Notes: generated from the sequence alone by a model not told the origin. A DNA stretch of 64,000 nucleotides from SURF-33 sp964598885 (GCA_964598885.1 CAZRES010000004.1:1-64000); one strand, 5' to 3'; positions 51,121 through 60,200 are shown, numbered from the stretch's first letter. Numbers and translations: made by a program.

Positions 51121-52295
51121 TGAACAAATCAAACATCGTATTAAAAGGAAGCCTGAGTTTCATCAATCTGGGCGAATTGTTGCAGATCCTCGGCGGGAAC
51201 ACGGCTACGGGCATTCTTAAGCTGACGAGTCTGTATGCGGTCAATCCTGGATATATCTACATGGAAGAAGGCAATCCCGTTAATGCGGAAAATGCCGAAC
51301 TGCAGGGACAGGACGCGCTCAATTCTCTTTTCGGGTGGATGGATGCGCAGTTTGAATTCATCGCCGAATCGGTGTCTTCCCAGAAATTGATTAAAAAGAA
51401 TCGCATGGAATTGATTTTAGACGGATTGCGCATGGTCGACGATGGCGCCGTGGAAAAACTGGGCCGCGCAAATGTTCCGCAGCAGACTCATCTGGTCACA
51501 AACGATGAATCCGAACTTCCGGTGGTCCGCGGTCCCCTGATCGACTATATATACGTGGTGGATGAAGAAGAATTTGCCAACGGCAAGGAGATCGTTATCC
51601 AGGAAAAATACGGCAACTGGCTCTGGGTGATATTAAAGGGAACCGTGGAAGTGATCCGCCTGATGCCCGAAGGCGTTGCCCGGATCGTCCGGCTGGGAGA
51701 AGGAGCTTTTGTCGGCAGTCTTGAATCCATCGCCGAAAGAGGATATATGCGAAACGCCACGGTTATGGCGGTGGAACGGGTGCAATTGGGCGTTCTTGAT
51801 TTTGTGCGTATTTACCGAGAGTTCGTGAATTTGTCGGAACAACTCAAAGCCCTCCTGCTCTCTCTTGACAAACGATTTAAGCAGATCACCACCAATTGCG
51901 CGGATGCCCTGATGAACCATGTGCATGCGGCCGATATCAAAGAGCTGACCCCGTTTATCACCGATAAACAAAACGAGGAAAAGGTATTTCAAATTACCGC
52001 AGGACAGGCCAAGATCGTCCGCAGGGATGGCAAACAGCTGATCGAGTTATGCCGGTTATCAACAGGCGATGTGATCGGCGACGTCCCTTTTTTGAGAATT
52101 TCCCATGAGCCATTTTCCGCGGAAGTTTATGTGGATGATTCCTTCAAGACGGCCGACATCGATCTGGCCGTTATCAAAGAGGAATATGATTGTCTTTCCG
52201 CTACGCTGATGAACATGGTACAACATACCGTAACCTGTACATCCGTGACAACTCAGCGGATCATTGACATATATAAAAAATATGCCGATGATTAA
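51120..52295 (+). CDS. DUF4388 protein with two cyclic-nucleotide-binding-like domains
   Basis: The 391-residue protein starts with a DUF4388 (PatA-N-like) domain, about 1-110: LKGSLSFINLGELLQILGG, NTATGILKLTSLYAVNPGYI, YMEEGNPVNAEN. Two beta-roll domains like CRP-type nucleotide-binding domains follow: about 140-260 (GNWLWVILKGTVEVIRLMPE, LGEGAFVGSLESI) and about 285-370 (VFQITAGQAKIVRRDGKQL, LSTGDVIGDVPFL). The phosphate-binding cassette RxA motif is not evident, so ligand binding is uncertain. There is no DNA-binding helix-turn-helix. The 1-nt overlap with the MglA-like gene implies that the two proteins interact. Membrane segments are absent. Confidence 0.82.
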   Translation: MNKSNIVLKGSLSFINLGELLQILGGNTATGILKLTSLYAVNPGYIYMEEGNPVNAENAELQGQDALNSLFGWMDAQFEFIAESVSSQKLIKKNRMELILDGLRMVDDGAVEKLGRANVPQQTHLVTNDESELPVVRGPLIDYIYVVDEEEFANGKEIVIQEKYGNWLWVILKGTVEVIRLMPEGVARIVRLGEGAFVGSLESIAERGYMRNATVMAVERVQLGVLDFVRIYREFVNLSEQLKALLLSLDKRFKQITTNCADALMNHVHAADIKELTPFITDKQNEEKVFQITAGQAKIVRRDGKQLIELCRLSTGDVIGDVPFLRISHEPFSAEVYVDDSFKTADIDLAVIKEEYDCLSATLMNMVQHTVTCTSVTTQRIIDIYKKYADD

Positions 52296-52407
52296 CCGGA
52301 CGGCCATTTCGGCGACGTCGGCGACCTGCGTGTTCCCGGTGGGCTGAAATTTTGAGATATGGGGTTTCGTCAGTACGGATCTTATTTAATCGATAAGGAG
52401 CCTGGCA

Positions 52408-52755
52408 ATGACTGATAACAAGCGGAAGCATGAGCGGTATGATTCGTTAAATTTGTTGACGTATGTGTGCGTGGATACGGATGGCAAGGCCTGGACCCAG
52501 GGAATGGGGCGGACATTGGATATCAGTGAAAGCGGGCTTCGACTGGAGACCCATGAACCCATCGATACGAAGTATGTAATGCTTCTCTCCCTCGGCATTG
52601 AAGATGAGGTTGTTGACGTAAAGGGAAAAGTCGTTTACTGCAACCGCGGGGATGAAGGAAAGTTTGAATCCGGTATTTTATTTACGCATCCCAGACCCGA
52701 TGACATGGTGATACTGAAGAGATATATCCAGGCCTTTGAAAAACAATACGGATAA
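52408..52755 (+). CDS. PilZ-domain protein
   Basis: A 115-residue single PilZ domain, predicted to bind cyclic di-GMP. Both ligand motifs are intact: RxxxR as R6KHER10 and DxSxxG as D38ISESG43. The rest of the barrel is LRLETHEPIDTKYVMLLSLG and ESGILFTHPRPDDM. GGAG lies upstream of the ATG. It follows the DUF4388 gene by 112 nt and probably gives the GTPase module a c-di-GMP input. Single-domain PilZ proteins usually act by binding other proteins. Confidence 0.9.
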   Translation: MTDNKRKHERYDSLNLLTYVCVDTDGKAWTQGMGRTLDISESGLRLETHEPIDTKYVMLLSLGIEDEVVDVKGKVVYCNRGDEGKFESGILFTHPRPDDMVILKRYIQAFEKQYG

Positions 52756-52828
52756 TTTCCTGCCGCAGAAGATGGCGGTCGGGAGCACATGATAAAAACC
52801 TAACGCATGATAATGAAATGGAAGGAAG

Positions 52829-53731
52829 ATGAAAGACCCTGTTGCTGTTTATGAAACCGATTTTCCGGAATTGCCGTTGGTAAAGCGCGGAAAGGTACGG
52901 GACCTTTACGACCTGGGGGATGCTTTTCTGATGGTCGCCACGGACCGTATTTCCGCTTTTGACGTGATTATGCCCAATCCCATTCCCCAGAAAGGGGAAA
53001 TCCTGACCCAGATATCGTTGTTCTGGTTTGATCGCATGGCGGAAAGTGTTCCCAACCATTTGATCTCGAGTAATGTCAATGAATATCCCGACGTGTGCCG
53101 GCCCTATGCGGATGCGTTGCGGGGCCGGAGTATGCTGGTGCGCAAAGCCAAGCCCCTGCCCGTGGAATGCGTGGTCCGCGGTTATATCTCGGGTTCCGGT
53201 TGGCAGTCCTATCGGGAAAACGGCACGGTCTGCGGCATCATCTTGCCTCCGGGTCTGAAGGAATCCGACCAACTTCCCGAACCTCTGTTTACGCCGTCCA
53301 CCAAGGAAGAATTCGGCGCCCATGATATTAATATCGATTATGATGAAGTGGTGCGCCTGATCGGCGCCGATTCCGCTGAAAAGGTCCGGGATCTGAGCAT
53401 CGCGCTTTACCGCCAAGGCGCGGCATATGCTGAAACCAAAGGGATCATCATCGCTGATACCAAATTTGAATTCGGTGTTTATGATGATCAGTTGATTCTC
53501 ATCGATGAAGTTTTGACTCCGGATTCCTCGCGATTCTGGCCGAAAGACCGCTATCAGCCCGGCGGTTCCCAGGAAAGCTTCGACAAGCAGTACCTGAGGG
53601 ATTATCTGGTTTCCATTAAATGGAACAAAACTCCTCCCGCGCCCGAACTTCCGGTCGAGGTTATTGAAAATACCCGTCGGAAATACCGGGAAGCGCTTTC
53701 TTTGTTGACCGGAAATCCGGATGCGATTTAA
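52829..53731 (+). CDS. purC: SAICAR synthetase (purine biosynthesis)
   Basis: Phosphoribosylaminoimidazole-succinocarboxamide synthase, joining CAIR and aspartate with ATP. The 300 residues are the longer type: VKRGKVRDLYDLGDAFLMVA, TDRISAFDVIMPNPIPQKG, VECVVRGYISGSGWQSY, TKFEFGVYDDQLILIDEVLT and PDSSRFWPKD. GGAAGG precedes the ATG. Its end overlaps the ParB-like gene by 11 nt, so that gene depends on purC translation, although no functional link is known. Confidence 0.96.
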   Translation: MKDPVAVYETDFPELPLVKRGKVRDLYDLGDAFLMVATDRISAFDVIMPNPIPQKGEILTQISLFWFDRMAESVPNHLISSNVNEYPDVCRPYADALRGRSMLVRKAKPLPVECVVRGYISGSGWQSYRENGTVCGIILPPGLKESDQLPEPLFTPSTKEEFGAHDINIDYDEVVRLIGADSAEKVRDLSIALYRQGAAYAETKGIIIADTKFEFGVYDDQLILIDEVLTPDSSRFWPKDRYQPGGSQESFDKQYLRDYLVSIKWNKTPPAPELPVEVIENTRRKYREALSLLTGNPDAI

Positions 53732-54707
53732 CTTCCGCGACGTTTCCCTTGACCAAATCAATGTGGAAGACGAACGGTTTCGGATTTCAACACCAGAACC
53801 CACGGATGATCTGGCAGAGGCGGTTAACAGGATCGGGATGCTCTACCCCCCGATCCTTTTTGAAACAGCATCCGATGATTATGTGATTGTTGCCGGATTT
53901 AAGCGTATCGGAGTTTGTCGCCGGCTTGGATGGAATACCATCGGTGCCCGGATCCTCCCCGGCGATACGCCCGCATGCGACTGCCTTCACGTTTCCATCG
54001 CCGATAACACGTTTTATCGGTCTTTAAATCTTATTGAACAATCTGCCGCGGTTTCAAAACTTGCAGCCTTTTACCGCAACGACGCAGAATTGAGCCGGGC
54101 TGCCGGGCTGCTCGGCATGGCGGTGAGCCCGGAGCTGGCGGCTAAACTGAAACGGATTTCCATGCTGTCGGCGGCGCTGCGGCAATCCATCCTGTCCGGG
54201 TCGATTTCCTTAAACATCGCCCTTGCCATTGACACGATTGATTTTCCTCTGGCGGAGAGGTTGATCGCGGTCTTTGATCAACTCCGGCCCACTTTAAACC
54301 AGCAGAAGCAGATGGTGGAATGGGTGAAAGACCTTGTGCGCCGGGATCCGTCTGCAACTGACGATCTGTTGGCGGATGAAGCCTGCCGGAAGATGTTATC
54401 GGATAACGATCTTGATCGGCCGCGTAAAATCCGGTGGTTGATGGATGCGCTTAAACGCAGGCGATTTCCCGTTATATCGGCGTTTGTCCAAGAGTATCGG
54501 CAACACATGCAATCCCTGCGTCTGCCCCCCGGCGTGGAAATGGTCACCCCGGAAGATTTTGAAGCGATCCGACATCGGCTGGTACTGGACTTTCATTCGT
54601 TAGCCGAATTTGTAAATCAAATTGACCAATTGTATGCTCTTTCCCATGATGTTAATTTTCAGGCCTTGATTGATAAAGATGTTGCGGTTCACGACCCTTT
54701 ATATTGA
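53721..54707 (+). CDS. ParB-like nuclease-domain protein
   Basis: The 328-residue protein has an N-terminal ParB/Srx-like domain (about 5-95): VSLDQINVEDERFRIS, AEAVNRIGMLYPPILFE and VIVAGFKRIGVCRRLGW, where canonical ParB has GERRxRA, so CTP binding is doubtful. An alpha-helical middle follows, with a helix-turn-helix-like part (SRAAGLLGMAVSPELAAKL), then a long helical C-terminus. It differs from chromosome-partition ParB in the box II sequence and has no ParA partner. It overlaps purC upstream and the radical SAM gene downstream (29 nt), and forms a pair with the latter that I believe recurs in Desulfobacterota. It may regulate or guide that enzyme. Confidence 0.8.
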   Translation: MRFNFRDVSLDQINVEDERFRISTPEPTDDLAEAVNRIGMLYPPILFETASDDYVIVAGFKRIGVCRRLGWNTIGARILPGDTPACDCLHVSIADNTFYRSLNLIEQSAAVSKLAAFYRNDAELSRAAGLLGMAVSPELAAKLKRISMLSAALRQSILSGSISLNIALAIDTIDFPLAERLIAVFDQLRPTLNQQKQMVEWVKDLVRRDPSATDDLLADEACRKMLSDNDLDRPRKIRWLMDALKRRRFPVISAFVQEYRQHMQSLRLPPGVEMVTPEDFEAIRHRLVLDFHSLAEFVNQIDQLYALSHDVNFQALIDKDVAVHDPLY

Positions 54708-55788
54708 CCGTGATGTCGAGGATTTACCGGAAACCGGTTTGATTCGCGACAACTTGAAAGTCCCGTGTCGGTTGGTGGACGGCGCGGAGCAAGTATATGG
54801 CGATCTTGCCCGGCATTCGGATCCCGTGGGCGCGGCCAAAAAGATCCTTTATCTCACCCGCAACAGGGGCGCTTTTGTCCGGGACTGCCCCGGCACCAGC
54901 CATTATACCTGCTGCGGATACCGGATTCTGCATATCGGGACGTTCTGCACCATGGATTGCGCCTATTGCATCTTGCAATCCTATTTTCATCCCCCTGTGC
55001 TTCAGTACTTCGTCAATCACGCGGATCTGTTTTCGGCCCTGGATCTTTTGTTTGCCGAAAACAGCACCACCCGCATCGGTACCGGCGAGTTTACCGACAG
55101 TCTGATCTGGGATGATCTGCTGCCGTTTTCCCCGCGGCTGATCCGACGTTTCGCCCAACAGAACCGGACGGTGCTTGAATTGAAAACCAAAACCATCAAC
55201 ATCGATCATCTGCTGCCGGTCCGGCATCATCGAAAAACCATTCTGGCCTGGTCGCTGAACACCGAACCCATTATCCGCCATGAAGAAAGACGGACCACCC
55301 CGCTGAATTCCCGCCTGAATGCTGCTGCCCGGGCGCAGGCACACGGATATCCGCTGGCGTTTCATTTTGATCCCATTATTATTTACCCGGAGTGTGAAAC
55401 ACACTATGCAGAGGTGATTGACCGTCTTTTTCAATTTGTTGACCCCGGCAACATTGTCTGGATCAGTCTGGGCACCTTGCGGTTTATGCCCGCTCTGAAA
55501 TCGGTCATGGAAAAGCGGTTCCCGCAAACCGCCATCGCCTGCGGGGAGTTTATCAAAGGACTGGACGGCAAGATGCGCTATTTCAAGCCTTTGCGTATTG
55601 CCCTGTATCGCCGGATCATCGAGCGGATCCGGCGGTACGCGCCGGAGGTCACGATATATTTTTGTATGGAAGACGATGAGGTGTGGCGAAAGTCCATGGG
55701 GTTTGTTCCTTCCGAACGGGGCGGGCTTTTCCGCATGCTGGATCAAAGCGCCGTGAAGACTTGCGGCGTGACAGTTGACGCGGTATGA
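54679..55788 (+). CDS. SPL-family radical SAM protein
   Basis: A radical SAM enzyme related to spore photoproduct lyase, 369 residues. The cluster motif CxxxCxxC is C90, C94, C97 in GTFCTMDCAYCILQSYF. The SPL pattern continues with IGTGEFTDSLIWDD, VLELKTKTINIDHLLPV and GYPLAFHFDPIIIYP. In B. subtilis SPL a catalytic Cys (C141) lies about 44 residues after the cluster; no Cys occurs here between 98 and about 247, so the thymine-dimer repair chemistry cannot be the same. The organism type is not known to sporulate. The start is ambiguous (ATG at 54679, TTG at 54670), both inside the ParB-like gene. Substrate unknown. Confidence 0.85.
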   Translation: MLRFTTLYIDRDVEDLPETGLIRDNLKVPCRLVDGAEQVYGDLARHSDPVGAAKKILYLTRNRGAFVRDCPGTSHYTCCGYRILHIGTFCTMDCAYCILQSYFHPPVLQYFVNHADLFSALDLLFAENSTTRIGTGEFTDSLIWDDLLPFSPRLIRRFAQQNRTVLELKTKTINIDHLLPVRHHRKTILAWSLNTEPIIRHEERRTTPLNSRLNAAARAQAHGYPLAFHFDPIIIYPECETHYAEVIDRLFQFVDPGNIVWISLGTLRFMPALKSVMEKRFPQTAIACGEFIKGLDGKMRYFKPLRIALYRRIIERIRRYAPEVTIYFCMEDDEVWRKSMGFVPSERGGLFRMLDQSAVKTCGVTVDAV

Positions 55789-55849
55789 GACCATTTGATT
55801 TTTGCCCATAACCCAGTTGAAATCCATTGTCAAAAAGCCAGGAGAAAAA

Positions 55850-57172
55850 ATGATTGCCGAAATCTTGTCCACGGGCGATGAAGTGTGCCAGGGAACTGTG
55901 GTAAACAGTAATGCGGCCCATATCGCGTCTGTGCTTTCAGAAGCGGGAATACGGGTTGTCCGGCATACCTGTGTGGGCGATGATCTGAACGTATTGGTTC
56001 CGGCGTTTCGCGAAATCGCGGAGCGTGCGGATATTGCCGTGGTCACGGGCGGTCTTGGCCCTACCATGGACGATCTCACGGCGGAGGCCGCGGCCCGGAC
56101 CGCCGGGGTGACGCTCCGGAAAAACGCGGAAGCGATGGGCGGGATCGTTGAGTTTTTCCAGCGATTTTCCCGCTCCCTCTCGCCTTCGGATCATAAGCAG
56201 GCATTTCTTCCCGAAGGCGCGCTACCGTTGCCGAATCAATGGGGTACCGCGCCGGGTTTTACCATGACCATCGGCCACTGCGGTTTTTATTTTCTGCCGG
56301 GCGTGCCCATGGAGATGGCACGGATGCTGTCGGGCTCGGTCATTCCCGATATCATGTCCCGGGCGGGTGGGAAAGAACAGGTTTTACGAACCCGCTCCAT
56401 GTCCGTGTTCGGTCTTCCGGAAGCCGTGGTTAATGACCGGTTGGAAAATTTCGAAAAACAACATCCCGGTGTCTGCATTGGAATCATGGCCCGGTTCCCG
56501 GCGATTTATGTTAAAGTCTCGGTCATCGGCCCACGGACTTCTGATCTGGATGAACGTCTGGAGCGGGCCCATGCCTGGGTCATGGATCAGCTCAGGGAGC
56601 GCGTATTTTCTTCTTCAGGTCAAACCATGCAGGAAACCGTGGGACAACTGCTGATCCAAAAGGGGGCCACCCTGGCTGTGGCGGAAAGCTGCACCGGCGG
56701 CCTTATTTCGGATTGGATCACCAATGTGGCCGGCAGTTCGGATTATTTTTTATTCTCTGCCGTTACCTACGCCAATGCCGCAAAGATCGATCTGCTGGGG
56801 GTTCCTCCGGATATCATTGCTGACTTCGGGGCGGTTTCCGAAGAAACCGCCCGGCAGATGGCAAGCGGCGTAAAGCGCATTTCCGGTTCTGATTACGCAT
56901 TGTCGGTGACCGGCATTGCCGGTCCCTCGGGCGGGAGCAAAGACAAGCCCGTGGGCACGGTCTGTGTCGGCCTTTCCGGTCCTGCAACGCTGGTCTCCCG
57001 CAAATTTCAATCGCCGTTTTCGGATCGGTTGTACAACAAACAGATTTTTGCTATGGTTGCGCTTGATCTGCTTCGCAAGGAGCTGGTTATTGATCGTACG
57101 GCAAAAGACGACTTTGGGCAAGATCCCGACTGTCGAGGAAATAAAAGGAAAAACAATGGATTGGAAGGGTAA
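55850..57172 (+). CDS. cinA: CinA-family nicotinamide-nucleotide amidohydrolase
   Basis: Two-domain protein of 440 residues from the ATG at 55850, which follows AGGAG; an in-frame start at 55802 lacks one. The N-terminal MoaB/MogA-like domain (about 1-170: AEILSTGDEVCQGTVVNSNA, VVTGGLGPTMDDLT) is associated with ADP-ribose pyrophosphatase activity. The C-terminal PncC domain (about 265-420: VAESCTGGLISDWITNVAG, YALSVTGIAGPSGGSKDKPV) deamidates NMN in NAD recycling. The name comes from competence-induced expression in Gram-positives. It overlaps the J-domain gene by 17 nt. Confidence 0.94.
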   Translation: MIAEILSTGDEVCQGTVVNSNAAHIASVLSEAGIRVVRHTCVGDDLNVLVPAFREIAERADIAVVTGGLGPTMDDLTAEAAARTAGVTLRKNAEAMGGIVEFFQRFSRSLSPSDHKQAFLPEGALPLPNQWGTAPGFTMTIGHCGFYFLPGVPMEMARMLSGSVIPDIMSRAGGKEQVLRTRSMSVFGLPEAVVNDRLENFEKQHPGVCIGIMARFPAIYVKVSVIGPRTSDLDERLERAHAWVMDQLRERVFSSSGQTMQETVGQLLIQKGATLAVAESCTGGLISDWITNVAGSSDYFLFSAVTYANAAKIDLLGVPPDIIADFGAVSEETARQMASGVKRISGSDYALSVTGIAGPSGGSKDKPVGTVCVGLSGPATLVSRKFQSPFSDRLYNKQIFAMVALDLLRKELVIDRTAKDDFGQDPDCRGNKRKNNGLEG

Positions 57173-57518
57173 GCTGGTCGGCGGAGCCATGGGATTTGCC
57201 TTGGGCGGACCGGTAGGCGCCATTGCCGGAGCGCTTTTTGGTCATATGTTTGACGGCAAGGAGACCAGAGATCCCCGGCCGTCTTCCAAGCCCTTGTCTT
57301 CTCTGGATCTTGCCTATGCGGTTCTGGAGTGCGCGCCTTCGGATTCCGATGCGCAGATCAAACAGGCCTACCGGCGGAAGGTGCGGGAATTCCATCCGGA
57401 CGCGGTGGCTGCCAGGCAATTGCCGGAAGAATTCATCCGATCCGCCCGGCAGCGATTCCAGGAAACCCGGGATGCGTATGAAATGATCCAGAAAGCAAGA
57501 AGCCAACAGCGGTCTTGA
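57156..57518 (+). CDS. Short J-domain protein with glycine-zipper-like N-terminus
   Basis: A 120-residue DnaJ-type co-chaperone. Residues 7-31 are a Gly/Ala-rich hydrophobic segment (GGAMGFALGGPVGAIAGALF), like a membrane-inserting glycine zipper. The J domain is about 48-117 with the essential HPD at 80-82 (REFHPDAVAARQ) and typical helices AYRRKVREF and RFQETRDAYEMI. It resembles a shortened DjlA without the TerB part. The start at 57156 has AAAGGA upstream and lies inside the cinA end. Possible Hsp70 partners include the pair at 31-36 kb; this is speculation. Confidence 0.85.
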   Translation: MDWKGKLVGGAMGFALGGPVGAIAGALFGHMFDGKETRDPRPSSKPLSSLDLAYAVLECAPSDSDAQIKQAYRRKVREFHPDAVAARQLPEEFIRSARQRFQETRDAYEMIQKARSQQRS

Positions 57519-57547
57519 TGGCCCCTGTATTGCTATGGAGGTGAAAG

Positions 57548-59038
57548 GTGATAGAGATACAATCGGGAAATCCGGCGGAAATTCAAACCGAATGCCTGGT
57601 GATTCCCGTCTGCGAGGATGCTCCCGTTCATAAGGATAAGGATGTCAGGGGGTTGCTGACTTTAGTCGAAAATATCGGAGATTTTAAAGGACGAAGCGAA
57701 GATGCGCTTTTTTTATATCATTCCCCGGCCCTGTCTGCTGCCAGACTGATGTTTGTCGGGTTGGGCAAACGCGAAAAAATCGACGCAGAACGCCTGCGCC
57801 AGACCATGGGGAAGATCGTCAGGGAATGCATAAAAAAAGAGATGAAAGAGGTTGTGTTTTGCGCGCCGGATTTCGAAAAGCTATCCATGGAGGGATCCGT
57901 CCTGCTATCCGCCCTTTTTGAAGGGGCGCATTTGTCCAACCACGTGTTTGATCATTATAAAAAGGAAAAAAAGAACAAACCGCTTCAAACCATCGGTGTG
58001 CATACCCATCAGATGTCCGATACAGAAGGTATGAATCTGGCGCGGCGGGTCGGAACCGTCTGTTCTTGCGTTGCCATGGCCAGGGACTGGGTCAGCATGC
58101 CGCCCAATGAAAAGCGCCCCGACCGCTTTGTCCGATCCATTCACAAGGCTGTGGAAAAGGAAAAAATCCATATTACCGTTTTGGATGAACAAATTCTTAG
58201 AAAAAATAAGATGGGCGGTATTCTGGCCGTGGGCGCCGGCAGTCGCAGCAGGCCTCGGATGCTGATCCTTGATTATCGGCCTGGCAGGAAACCGAAAGTC
58301 TCCAGAAACATTAAAAGCGCCGTTCTCGTGGGCAAGGGCGTTACCTTTGATTCCGGGGGCATTAATTTAAAGACCTCGTCCGGTCTGGAAGACATGAAAA
58401 TGGACATGGCCGGCGCGGCGGCCGTGGCCGGAATCCTGATCGCCATGGCGCGCCTCAAGATCGGCTACCGGCTCATCGGCGTGATCCCGGTGGTGGAAAA
58501 TATGATTTCCGGAGATGCCTCCCGGCCCGGAGATATCGTTCGGACGTATGCCGGAAAAACAGTGGAAATCACCAACACGGATGCGGAAGGGCGGTTGATT
58601 CTGGCCGACGCCATGGCCTATGCCGTCAAGAACTACAAACCCGATGTCATGTTTGATCTGGCCACATTGACCGGTGCCTGCGTGGTGGCGCTGGGGGATA
58701 AAATCGCCGGGGTGTTTTCTCCCGATGACGCGCTCACCGATGCTTTTGTTTCCGCGGGTAAGGCTACCCATGAACGATGCTGGGCATTGCCTCTGCCGCC
58801 GGACTATAATGAAATGCTTGCAAGCGATTTTGCGGACATAAAAAACGCGGCTTCCAATCGTTTGGCCGGCGCCCTTACAGCGGCCCTTTTCCTGAAGAAT
58901 TTTGTCGGCGATACCCGCTGGGCTCATATCGATATCGCTGGTCCGGCTTATGGCAAAAGAGAGGGACCTTATTGCCCGGCCGGCGGCACCGGGTTTGGCG
59001 TCCGACTGGTGATAGAGGCATTGAACCGCCTGGCATAG
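57548..59038 (+). CDS. pepA: Leucyl aminopeptidase (M17)
   Basis: Dinuclear-metal aminopeptidase of family M17, cytoplasmic, 496 residues. The N-terminal macro-like domain is followed by the catalytic domain with LVGKGVTFDSGGINLKTS (metal and catalytic Lys/Asp), MKMDMAGAAAVAGI, NTDAEGRLILADAMAYA (signature) and the family end GGTGFGVRLVIEAL. The start is GTG 6 nt after GGAGG. It stands 29 nt after the J-domain gene. The role is peptide turnover; E. coli PepA also has DNA-binding functions that cannot be inferred here. Confidence 0.95.
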   Translation: MIEIQSGNPAEIQTECLVIPVCEDAPVHKDKDVRGLLTLVENIGDFKGRSEDALFLYHSPALSAARLMFVGLGKREKIDAERLRQTMGKIVRECIKKEMKEVVFCAPDFEKLSMEGSVLLSALFEGAHLSNHVFDHYKKEKKNKPLQTIGVHTHQMSDTEGMNLARRVGTVCSCVAMARDWVSMPPNEKRPDRFVRSIHKAVEKEKIHITVLDEQILRKNKMGGILAVGAGSRSRPRMLILDYRPGRKPKVSRNIKSAVLVGKGVTFDSGGINLKTSSGLEDMKMDMAGAAAVAGILIAMARLKIGYRLIGVIPVVENMISGDASRPGDIVRTYAGKTVEITNTDAEGRLILADAMAYAVKNYKPDVMFDLATLTGACVVALGDKIAGVFSPDDALTDAFVSAGKATHERCWALPLPPDYNEMLASDFADIKNAASNRLAGALTAALFLKNFVGDTRWAHIDIAGPAYGKREGPYCPAGGTGFGVRLVIEALNRLA

Positions 59039-59098
59039 GTGATTTATGATCCGCATTGACTTTTTACTGCTTTATTCCGATTCGAGAGAGGCGGCTTC

Positions 59099-60121
59099 AT
59101 GACATTGGATGTCAAGCATGTGGTGGTGACCGGAGCGGCCGGTTTTATCGGCTTTCATCTGAGTCGCCAGCTGCTGGATGCCGGAATTCGCGTAACCGGC
59201 ATTGATAATTTAAATGCCTATTATGATGTGGGGTTGAAAAACGACCGGCTCGCCATTCTGGAACCCTATGGCGGATTCCGCTTTTTCCGGGCCGATCTTA
59301 GCGATATGGGCGGGCTTGAAAATATTTTCGCATCCCAGGCGGTCGATGTGGTCGTCAACCTGGCGGCTCAGGCCGGGGTTAGATATTCCCTTACCAATCC
59401 CCATGCCTATGTCGCCTCCAACCTTGCCGGTTTTGTCAATATCCTGGAATGCTGCCGGCATCATCAGGTCCGTCATCTGGTGTTTGCATCTTCCAGTTCG
59501 GTATACGGCGCCAACACCGCCATGCCGTTTTCTGTTCATCACAATGTCGATCACCCGGTTTCTCTGTATGCGGCCACCAAGAAATCCAATGAACTCATGG
59601 CCCATACCTACAGTCATCTGTATGGCCTGCCCTGTACGGGCCTTCGATTTTTCACTGTCTACGGGCCCTGGGGACGGCCTGACATGGCCCTGTTTCTGTT
59701 TACCAGAGCCATTCTTTCCGGCCGGCCCATTCAGGTATTCAACCACGGCAGGATGCAACGCGATTTCACTTATATCGACGATATTGTGGAAGGCGTTGCC
59801 AGGATTATGAAAAAACTTCCCGTCCCGAATCCTGACTGGTCCCCAGATGCGCCGGACCCGGGGACTTCCTATGCGCCATATCGAATTTACAACATCGGCA
59901 ACAATCAGCCGGTGGGACTTCTGGAATTTATCGGGACCATTGAACAGATTCTTGGCCGGAAAGCTGAAAAGGTATTTCTGGACTTGCAGCCCGGGGACGT
60001 GGCGGCCACCTATGCTGATATTGATGATCTTTACGACGCTGTCGGTTTCCGTCCCCAAACGCCCATCAGCGCCGGAATCGAGCAGTTTATCGCCTGGTAT
60101 CGTGCTTATTACGAAGTATAA
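59099..60121 (+). CDS. NAD-dependent sugar-nucleotide epimerase (UDP-glucuronate 4-epimerase-like)
   Basis: Extended short-chain dehydrogenase of 340 residues, cytoplasmic, for cell-surface polysaccharide precursors. The NAD motif is TGAAGFIGFHL (11-21). IDNLNAYYDVGLKNDRL and LAAQAGVRYSLTNP, both typical of the UDP-glucuronate 4-epimerase group, follow. The catalytic triad is SSSSVYG and the YAATK motif (Y-x3-K), and RFFTVYGPWGRPDMALFLF is also typical. The exact sugar is inferred from motif style only. It stands alone, without glycosyltransferases nearby. Confidence 0.92.
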   Translation: MTLDVKHVVVTGAAGFIGFHLSRQLLDAGIRVTGIDNLNAYYDVGLKNDRLAILEPYGGFRFFRADLSDMGGLENIFASQAVDVVVNLAAQAGVRYSLTNPHAYVASNLAGFVNILECCRHHQVRHLVFASSSSVYGANTAMPFSVHHNVDHPVSLYAATKKSNELMAHTYSHLYGLPCTGLRFFTVYGPWGRPDMALFLFTRAILSGRPIQVFNHGRMQRDFTYIDDIVEGVARIMKKLPVPNPDWSPDAPDPGTSYAPYRIYNIGNNQPVGLLEFIGTIEQILGRKAEKVFLDLQPGDVAATYADIDDLYDAVGFRPQTPISAGIEQFIAWYRAYYEV

Positions 60122-60200
60122 ACGCTGATGATTATGCAGAAAGACGTTTCCCTGGGACGGGCAAAAATCCTTTGAGAGTCAGACAAACAGCCGTATTATC

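Noticed and set aside
54724..56079. 451-codon open frame antisense to the SPL-like gene and cinA
   Set aside because: Shadow of two well-recognised genes; it spans their intergenic gap without any family signal.
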